Made by a program: the position numbers and the translations under genes
Shown: piece after piece, positions 59,948 through 64,000 of the stretch
How the letters are laid out: each line of letters begins with the position of its first letter
Position numbering within the stretch: the first letter of the stretch is position 1
Assembly: GCF_000421825.1 (NCBI RefSeq)
Contig: NZ_ATXT01000019.1
Coordinates: 109,844 to 173,843, forward strand
Length of the DNA stretch: 64,000 bases
Reading direction: 5' to 3'
Origin: Humibacter albus DSM 18994
Lineage (GTDB): Bacteria > Actinomycetota > Actinomycetes > Actinomycetales > Microbacteriaceae
Notes under the pieces: generated by a model
What the model was told of the DNA's origin: nothing
The model's database searches: none
What the model saw: only the letters and a program-made list of their open reading frames with translations

Positions 59948-60478
59948 GGTCTCTCCTTCGGTCCTGGTTGCCGTGCCTTCGGCCCTGGTTGCGGTTCAGC
60001 GTATTCCGCGCCCGCGCTCTGCGCCTCAAGTCGCACGAAGTGGGCCGAAATGACAGTTGGGCGCCCGATTTGCGCGACGTGAACTCGATGGCCGAGACTT
60101 CGGTCCTCTCGCGGCTGTGCCCGGGGGACGCAGCAACGGCGCCGGGAGACGCGACCAACGGCGGGCTCGGCCGAAAAACAACACAGCCCGACGGGCCGAG
60201 GTTGTCGGCTCATCGGGCGGGATGGGGTAAGCGGGCGAGTTGTGAATGGGCCGCTTGCTCACCGCCCCCACGAAGAGCAATGAACGGCCCAAGAGCAAGC
60301 TTGGCCCTGGCACTCAGGCATTGTCAAGCAATGTGACAGGCACAACATGCCCGATGACGTGCCCTTTTCGCGGGCCGCAGGGCGGCGGCGACCTTCGACT
60401 CACGACGCTCGATCCGAAGTGCCGAGCACGAACCACCAGGGTCCCGAACCGAGCGACGCGAGTCGAAGGAGGGCGCGA
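59948..60478. other. 531-bp region without a recognised gene
   Basis: Between the VOC and fused oxidoreductase genes. Short frames exist in all phases but none has a ribosome-binding site or family similarity. TGTCA/TGACA (60322-60338) is the only notable repeat. Composition is a little less biased than coding DNA around it, and it could contain the remains of a decayed gene. Confidence 0.5.
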
Positions 60479-62482
60479 TCAGTCGCGCAGGTCGAGCCAG
60501 CGGACCTGCTCGTTGGTGAGCGAGACATCCACCCCGGCCATCGACGTGCGGGTCTCCTCGATGCTGCGCGGCCCGAAGAGCGGGAACGTCGGGAACGACT
60601 GCGCGAGAACGTAGGCGAGCGCGACGGCGGTCGGCGCGACATCCAACTCGGATGCCAGTTGCCGGGCCCGCGCGAGCCGCTCGAAGTTGCCGTCGCTGTA
60701 GTAGCAGCGCACCAGTTCTTCGTCGCTCGTGTTGTCGCGGTCGGCCCGGGCGAAGAACCCACGGGCCTGCGACGACCACGGCAGCAGGGTGGTGCCGGTG
60801 GACTCGAGCCACTCGCGATCCGCGTCGTCGGTGACGTAGCGGCATCCCGCCCACGGTACGTCGAGCGCGTGCGCCAGACCGAAGTGATCGCTCAGCGCCG
60901 AGAAGCGCTGCTTGCCGTTGGCGTCCGCATAGGCGAGCGCCTCCTGGTACCGGGCGATGGACCAGTTCGAGCCGCCGAACGCGCGGATGCGCCCGGCCCT
61001 GACCTGCTCGTCGAGCACGTCGACGAACTCCCCCACGGGAATGCCTTCGTTGTCGCGGTGCATCAGGTAGAGGTCGAGGTGATCGGTCTGCAGACGGTCG
61101 AGGGTCTCGTCGAGCTGACGCACGATGGACTCCGGGTCGCAGTGCGGAGTGTGTGCACCCTTGCCGATGATGACGACGTCGTCGCGCACACCGCGGTTCG
61201 CGACCCACTGGCCGAGCAGTCGCTCCATGAGCCCGCCGCCGTAGATGTAGGCGGTGTCGAACGCGTTGCCGCCGCGCTCGACGAAGTCGTCGAACATGGC
61301 GGTGGCGTGGCCGAGCGTCGTCTGGTTGTCGACGCCCATCACCAGCCGCGACACGTCTTTGTCGAGTCCCGGAATGCGCCCGTACGGCATGGTGGCGCTG
61401 CTGCGCCGCTTCGGCGCGTGGCCGCTCGCCGGCGGGATGTTCGCGCTCGCGGCTTCGAACGGATACTCCAGCCCGATCGCAGCGCGCCACTGGTCGAGCG
61501 CACGGGCATTGCCGAGCGTGTCGGCCCAGCTCATGTTCGGACTCTGTCCCTCGGCGGCGTACTCAGCGACGGCATCCGCCTGCAGCGCGTACTGGAACGC
61601 GGGATCGACGCTGATGCGCTCCGGCTCGGCGTCGGCGCGTCGCACCTCGACGAAGGTCGGCTCGGTGGTGCTCGGCAGCCAGGGCTGCGGCACGATGATC
61701 TGCCCGTTCGAACCACTCACGACGACGCGGTTGTCATCATCGACCCGAACTCCGCACGTGACGTGCGCGGTGATGCCCGAAGCGAAGACGAGGGATGCCG
61801 TCGCCCACTCGTCCACGCCCGTCGCGCCGACTGTTCCCTTGGCCGTGAGCGACACCGGGTCGGCGAACAGCGCGCCAGTCGCGGCGCCCGCGACGAGCCG
61901 GGAGATCGAGACCGGATACCCGCCCACGTCGAGGATGCCTCCGCCGGCCAGACTCGGATCCATCAGACGGTGGTCGGCCGGAGCGTTCGTGCGGAACGAG
62001 AACGCGGCATCCACGTGTTGCACCTCGCCGATCGCGCCGTCGGCGACGAGCTGGGCGAGCAACAGAGTCTGCGGGTGAAAGCGATACATGAAGGCCTCGG
62101 CCAGGTACCGCCCGTTGCGGCGAGCAGCCTCGACGACCGCCATGGCACCGGCGTGGTCCACCGAGAGCGGTTTCTCGCAGACCACGTGCTTGCCGGCATC
62201 CAGTGCCTGGATGGCGAGGCGCACGTGCTGCGTGTGCACCGTCGAGATGTAGACGGCGTCGACCTCGGGGTCGGCGAACAGGTCGTCATACGACTCGTGC
62301 ACGCGGATGCCGCCCGGAGCCTTCTCGAACTCCGCCGCGAACGCGCGTCCGCGCTCTGGGCTGCGGCTGGCCAGCGCGACCAGCTCACCGGTGCGACTGT
62401 GCGGCAGCTGCTCGGCGAAACGGTGGGCGATGCCGCCCGGTCCTGCAATGCCCCAGCGAACGTGCTGCAGCGGCTCGGCCAT
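60479..62482 (-). CDS. Fused Gfo/Idh/MocA oxidoreductase and aldo/keto reductase
   Basis: 667 residues from ATG 62482 with AAGGA upstream. Residues 1-350 are a full Gfo/Idh protein: WGIAGPGGIAHRFAEQLP, HTQHVRLAIQALDAGKHVVCEKPLS, and GGGILDVGGYPVSISRLV. After a linker (SGHAPKRRSS) residues 365-667 are an AKR with AFDTAYIYGGG (Asp/Tyr), VIIGKGAH (Lys) and LDLYLMHRDN (His), all four catalytic residues. The two could channel a keto-sugar between sites. Divergent from a LacI regulator with a palindromic operator. Both genes exist separately in most genomes, so the fusion is uncommon. Confidence 0.9.
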   Translation of the reverse strand: MAEPLQHVRWGIAGPGGIAHRFAEQLPHSRTGELVALASRSPERGRAFAAEFEKAPGGIRVHESYDDLFADPEVDAVYISTVHTQHVRLAIQALDAGKHVVCEKPLSVDHAGAMAVVEAARRNGRYLAEAFMYRFHPQTLLLAQLVADGAIGEVQHVDAAFSFRTNAPADHRLMDPSLAGGGILDVGGYPVSISRLVAGAATGALFADPVSLTAKGTVGATGVDEWATASLVFASGITAHVTCGVRVDDDNRVVVSGSNGQIIVPQPWLPSTTEPTFVEVRRADAEPERISVDPAFQYALQADAVAEYAAEGQSPNMSWADTLGNARALDQWRAAIGLEYPFEAASANIPPASGHAPKRRSSATMPYGRIPGLDKDVSRLVMGVDNQTTLGHATAMFDDFVERGGNAFDTAYIYGGGLMERLLGQWVANRGVRDDVVIIGKGAHTPHCDPESIVRQLDETLDRLQTDHLDLYLMHRDNEGIPVGEFVDVLDEQVRAGRIRAFGGSNWSIARYQEALAYADANGKQRFSALSDHFGLAHALDVPWAGCRYVTDDADREWLESTGTTLLPWSSQARGFFARADRDNTSDEELVRCYYSDGNFERLARARQLASELDVAPTAVALAYVLAQSFPTFPLFGPRSIEETRTSMAGVDVSLTNEQVRWLDLRD

Positions 62483-62561
62483 GGGATGTTCCTTACGTCG
62501 TCGTCTATGGGCGGGCGCGAGCACCCGCCGTTCAGGAGGAGTGGACCGGTCTCGACTCGAA

Positions 62562-62579
62562 ACCGTGAACGTTCACGGT
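62562..62579. promoter_or_regulatory. LacI operator overlapping the lacI-type gene promoter
   Basis: ACCGTGAACGTTCACGGT is a perfect 18-bp palindrome with central CG, typical of LacI-family sites. It overlaps the weak -35 (62572-62577) of the regulator gene and lies 80 bp upstream of the divergent fusion gene, so it can control both. Confidence 0.8.
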
Positions 62580-62594
62580 CAGTGAGATTACCAG

Positions 62595-62607
62595 TACTAT
62601 TCGGATC
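62595..62607 (+). promoter_or_regulatory. -10 of the leaderless LacI-family gene
   Basis: TACTAT (62595-62600), 17 bp after a TTCACG -35, and 7 nt before the ATG; no Shine-Dalgarno is present. Confidence 0.6.
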
Positions 62608-63654
62608 ATGGCAACGGGTCGGGGCGCAGGGGGAACGAATGAACCCGGAACCCGATCCGGCGACGCCGCCGCGCACGAACGCGACAGGAACCGCCCCGCC
62701 ACCATCAACGACGTGGCCGCGGCCGCCGGCGTCTCGCGCCAGACCGTCACCCGCGCGATGAACGACCTCCCCGACGTGAGCGCCGCGACGAAGCAGCGCG
62801 TGCAGCATGCCGCCTCCGCTCTCCACTACCGACCCAACCGCGCTGCGCAGCGGCTCGTGCGCGGCGGCGACGTCACCATCGGGTTCGTGGTCAACGACCT
62901 TCGCAACCCGTACTACCCCGAACTCGCCTCGGAGCTGACCCGTCTCGCGGCCGAGCACGACTGGGCCGTGATGATGACGGACCTCGGCGGACCGCACGGA
63001 GACGACCGTCTCGACGCCCTGCTGCGCCGGGTGGACGCCGTGATCGGCCACCTCGCCCGCCAGGCTCACGAGGGCCTGACCTCCCGGGTTCCGACAGTGC
63101 TGCTCGACGACATCCCTGCCGGCGGCGCGACGGTGGAACTGGACTTCGCCGGCGGAATGCGGGATGCCGTTGCCCACCTGGCCGCGACCGGTCGCCGCCG
63201 CATCGCGATGATCGACCCCATGCAGAAGCCGTCCACGCGGTTCCGCATGCTCGGTGCCGCTCTGAGCGGGGTCGGGCTGGCACCCGCGCGGCGTGTCACC
63301 GCGGAGGCGACGCACGAGGGCGGGTTCGCCGCTGCCGGGTCGCTGGCCCGCGAGCGCGCGACGTCGCCCTCGCCGATCGACGCCGTGGTGTGCTTCAACG
63401 ACCTGCTCGCGGTCGGGGCGCTCGGCGGATTCGCGCATGCGGGCATCCGCGTGCCGCAAGATGTGGCGGTGATCGGCATCGACGGGCTCGACATCGGCGA
63501 GCTCGTCACGCCGCGTCTCACCACGCTGGCCGTCGACCGCCGCGCGCTGGCCCGGCACGCCGTCGACCTCGTGGCTGCGCTCTTGCGCGGCGAGTCCGGC
63601 GAGCACCTCTCACGCCGAGTGGAGCACTCGCTCGTGCTGCGCGACTCCGCCTAG
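62608..63654 (+). CDS. LacI-family transcriptional regulator
   Basis: 348 residues. HTH TINDVAAAAGVSRQTVTRAM at about 32-51 with the minor-groove hinge helix region YRPNRAAQRLV; then the periplasmic-binding-like domain IGFVVNDLRNPYYPELA, VLLDD and VAVIGIDGLDIGELVTPRLTTL. About 30 extra N-terminal residues precede the HTH, which is unusual for LacI proteins; leaderless start evidence supports this ATG. It likely represses the divergent fused oxidoreductase. The stop codon TAG is inside the CTAG target of the IS element that follows. Confidence 0.92.
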   Translation: MATGRGAGGTNEPGTRSGDAAAHERDRNRPATINDVAAAAGVSRQTVTRAMNDLPDVSAATKQRVQHAASALHYRPNRAAQRLVRGGDVTIGFVVNDLRNPYYPELASELTRLAAEHDWAVMMTDLGGPHGDDRLDALLRRVDAVIGHLARQAHEGLTSRVPTVLLDDIPAGGATVELDFAGGMRDAVAHLAATGRRRIAMIDPMQKPSTRFRMLGAALSGVGLAPARRVTAEATHEGGFAAAGSLARERATSPSPIDAVVCFNDLLAVGALGGFAHAGIRVPQDVAVIGIDGLDIGELVTPRLTTLAVDRRALARHAVDLVAALLRGESGEHLSRRVEHSLVLRDSA

Positions 63655-63655
63655 C

Positions 63656-64000
63656 TGTGATGTCCAGGGACGTTGTTTCGGTGACTTGGCTTTGAGGAGT
63701 TGAGGGGCGAGGACCTCCGGTTGTGAAGTGGAGCTATTGAGTTCAACCGCTTCACGAACCTGGAGGCCCTCGTGTCCCACGCTAATGCTGCCCTGACTCC
63801 GCGTGCCCGGCTGCGGCTGGCGCGCTTGATCGTCGAGGACGGGTGGCCGCCGTCGGTCGCGGCGAAGATGTTCATGGTCTCGCCCGTCACCGCCCGAAAG
63901 TGGGCAACCCGACTGCGCTCGGAAGGGCCGATCGGGATGGCGGATCGGTCCAGCAGGCCGCGGTCGATGCCGACGAAGACGCCACTGCCCCAGGTCAAAC
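63656..64000 (+). mobile_element. Left part of an IS481-family insertion sequence (runs off the window)
   Basis: The element begins TGTGATGTCCAGGGACGTTG at 63656, right after CCTAGC. IS481 of Bordetella targets NCTAGN and duplicates it, and its ends begin TGTGA, which matches the junction here. About 115 bp of left end precede the transposase start. The right end and target duplication lie beyond the window. Confidence 0.75.
63772..64000 (+). CDS. IS481-family transposase, N-terminal part (3' truncated by the window)
   Basis: 76 codons from GTG 63772 (TGGAGG about 8 nt upstream), reading on past the edge. The HTH starts MSHANAALTPRARLRLARLI, then VEDGWPPSVAAKMFMVSP, VTARKWATRLRSEG and MADRSSRP, a highly typical IS481 N-terminus. 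The DDE catalytic core is outside the window, so it cannot be said whether the element is intact. Confidence 0.88.
   Translation, partial: MSHANAALTPRARLRLARLIVEDGWPPSVAAKMFMVSPVTARKWATRLRSEGPIGMADRSSRPRSMPTKTPLPQVK

Noticed and set aside
60246..60614. 122-codon plus-strand frame in the 60-kb gap
   Set aside because: No ribosome-binding site, low-complexity Arg/Thr/Ser content, and it runs antisense into the end of the fused oxidoreductase.

Overview
The window reads as a chromosomal segment of a high-GC Gram-positive actinobacterium, most likely a member of the Microbacteriaceae (Leifsonia/Microbacterium-like). The grounds are strong G/C bias at third codon positions, the actinobacterial block of tandem MaoC (HadA/HadB-like) genes, murB, tRNA-Trp, secE, nusG, rplK and rplA, PspC-type membrane signalling proteins, lipoprotein-dependent sugar ABC systems, and many genes that appear leaderless (a TANNNT box 6-7 nt before the start codon and no Shine-Dalgarno). 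Species identity is inference.

Layout. 0-6.4 kb: tail of a secreted protein with chitin-binding repeats, then a sugar operon (solute-binding lipoprotein, alpha/beta hydrolase, GH106-like glycosidase) behind a near-consensus promoter flanked by LacI-type operators. 6.4-9.1 kb: a DinB/DUF664 protein and a Gly-rich wall-anchored protein. 9.2-12.7 kb: cbs-metB transsulfuration operon with a short tandem-Cys upstream ORF, divergent from a DtxR-type regulator. 12.8-20.8 kb: two MFS transporters with GntR and MarR regulators, and an ABC sugar importer. 21-22.4 kb: rplJ-rplL. 22.4-28.4 kb: DHA2 drug transporter with MarR, an epimerase, and an OmpR-type two-component system divergent from a MacB-like ABC exporter (28.5-30.9 kb). 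31-35.5 kb: a sugar isomerase/dehydrogenase operon divergent from a ROK repressor. 35.6-42.4 kb: YqaJ-type nuclease, two SDRs, esterase, MarR, GNAT, TetR, aldehyde dehydrogenase. 42.4-47.5 kb: secreted S53 peptidase, then rplA, rplK, nusG, secE and tRNA-Trp. 47.6-51.9 kb: a PspC-kinase/NarL regulator pair divergent from a PspC membrane protein. 51.9-54 kb: murB with two MaoC dehydratases. 54.2-59.5 kb: HAD hydrolase, an unknown protein, a 27-residue CxxC peptide gene, and two secreted repetitive proteins, one a chaplin-like wall protein with a (PGT)15 stalk. 59.5-64 kb: VOC protein, a fused Gfo/Idh-aldo/keto reductase divergent from a LacI regulator, and the left end of an IS481-family element.

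The canonical minus-strand order MaoC-MaoC-murB, tRNA-Trp-secE-nusG-rplK-rplA, rplJ-rplL is preserved, but it is split by accessory DNA: about 22.6 kb lies between rplA and rplJ. The most interesting signals are regulatory and small. They are the tandem-Cys leaderless uORF before cbs with competing hairpins, the stand-alone CxxC micro-gene with its own promoter, switch-like leader and terminator, a six-unit 13-bp array in front of the ABC exporter, and several operator palindromes that sit exactly on promoters.
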